A stretch of 7,139 nucleotides of DNA from Planctomycetota bacterium (GTDB lineage Bacteria > Planctomycetota > UBA11346): the NCBI GenBank assembly GCA_947470885.1, contig CANIXE010000113.1, positions 1 through 7,139 on the forward strand, read 5' to 3'. Below, piece after piece: positions 6,724 through 7,139 of the stretch; the stretch's first letter is position 1; the number at the start of each line of letters is the position of its first letter. The notes below the pieces were generated by a model. The model ran no database searches, was not told the DNA's origin, and saw only the letters and a program-made list of their open reading frames with translations. The translations under genes were made by a program, and so were the position numbers.

Positions 6724-7139
6724 ATGAACGATGTTTCCAGCTTGGTCATGGCCACTCCTGAAGGTGAATGTCCCCAGACCTTGGGTGACGTGGTGGACGC
6801 CCTCCTGGAGTGCGAATCCAGCGGTTCCCTGATCCGCCGCCTGGGACGGATGCTGGAGGCGGCGGGGGCCCAACCCGCCCAGCTGTACCTGGCGGACCTG
6901 GATGCCCAGGTGTTCTAACCCGCCGCCGGTTTCGGGTGCGAACGGGGTGACACGGACCTGCCCTTCAGCGATGGCACCGGCCCGAACCGCTGGCTGCTGC
7001 GTTCCCGCCAAGCCCCCGTGGGCCTGCTGGAGACCGCCCCGGGCGCTGACCCGGCGGTGCTGGAACGCCTGGCGGCGATCCTCGGCCCGGTGCTGGTCCA
7101 CCTCAACCGCCAAGAGGTGGGCAGCCGACAGCTCCAGGA
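6724..7139 (+). pseudogene. GAF-domain sensor gene interrupted by an in-frame TAA, 3' end outside window
   Basis: From the ATG at 6724 the frame runs 64 codons to a TAA at 6916-6918 and then continues open in the same frame for 73 more codons to the window edge. Read across the stop, it forms one GAF-like domain: a helix (DVVDALLECESSGSLIRRLG), a strand AQLYLADLDAQVF, then PAAGFGCERG, LPFSDGTG, QAPVGLLE, and a helix PAVLERLAAILGPVLVHLNR leading into a likely linker. GAF domains bind small ligands or mediate dimerisation, and this N-terminal placement suggests a sensor kinase, cyclase or regulator whose output lies beyond the window. No ATG or TTG restart follows the stop in frame; the first GTG is at 7018, inside the domain. 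One base (TAC to TAA) would explain the break. It could be a real nonsense mutation, a sequencing error, or a genuine 64-residue protein. There is no clear ribosome binding site before 6724. Confidence 0.6.

Noticed and set aside
6916..6918. Genome-wide reassignment of TAA to a sense codon
   Set aside because: No other in-frame TAA occurs in the complete genes here, and a single case is better explained by mutation or sequencing error.
6682..7113. 143-codon minus-strand frame across the interrupted GAF gene
   Set aside because: I considered it as an alternative to a broken gene. The plus-strand frame reads as a GAF domain on both sides of the stop, whereas this frame shows no family pattern.
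1..7139. CRISPR arrays, tRNA or rRNA genes, insertion sequences, long direct repeats
   Set aside because: I read through for repeated units, terminal inverted repeats, transposase motifs and tRNA-like cloverleafs and saw none; nearly all of the window is protein-coding.

Overview
The window is high-GC DNA (roughly 65% by eye, mostly G/C at third positions). It comes from a diderm (Gram-negative-type) bacterium: one gene encodes a protein with a secretion signal and an Omp85-type outer-membrane barrel ending in an aromatic residue. The phylum cannot be fixed from the sequence alone. An FHA plus zinc-ribbon protein and a TIGR03545/TIGR03546-like pair would fit several high-GC diderm lineages, such as the PVC group, Acidobacteriota or some Proteobacteria.

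Layout. Positions 1-608, minus strand, hold the first ~202 codons of panC (pantothenate synthesis), cut by the window edge. A 69-base divergent spacer follows. From about 678 everything reads on the plus strand as a tight run: an FHA/zinc-ribbon protein (678-1184), an AsmA-like membrane-anchored protein resembling TIGR03545 (1210-2610), a multi-pass protein resembling TIGR03546 (2657-3187), a 1003-residue composite outer-membrane protein (3184-6195) and a DUF2062-type membrane protein (6189-6704). Nineteen bases later a GAF-domain gene begins (6724). It is interrupted by an in-frame TAA at 6916-6918 and stays open in the same frame to the window end.

How the genes may work together. The spacings (25 and 46 bases, then overlaps of 4 and 7 bases) suggest one transcript with translational coupling. 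The central four genes are all envelope proteins: an inner-membrane-anchored AsmA-like protein predicted to reach into the periplasm, two small DUF2062-like integral membrane proteins, and an outer-membrane barrel. That barrel carries a gluzincin (peptidase MA-like) metallopeptidase and a TolB-like beta-propeller where POTRA domains would be expected. By analogy with the TamA/TamB pairing of an Omp85 barrel with an AsmA-family protein, this could be an envelope lipid-transport or assembly module. That function is inference. The FHA protein at the head may link the cluster to Ser/Thr phosphorylation, but no kinase is visible here.
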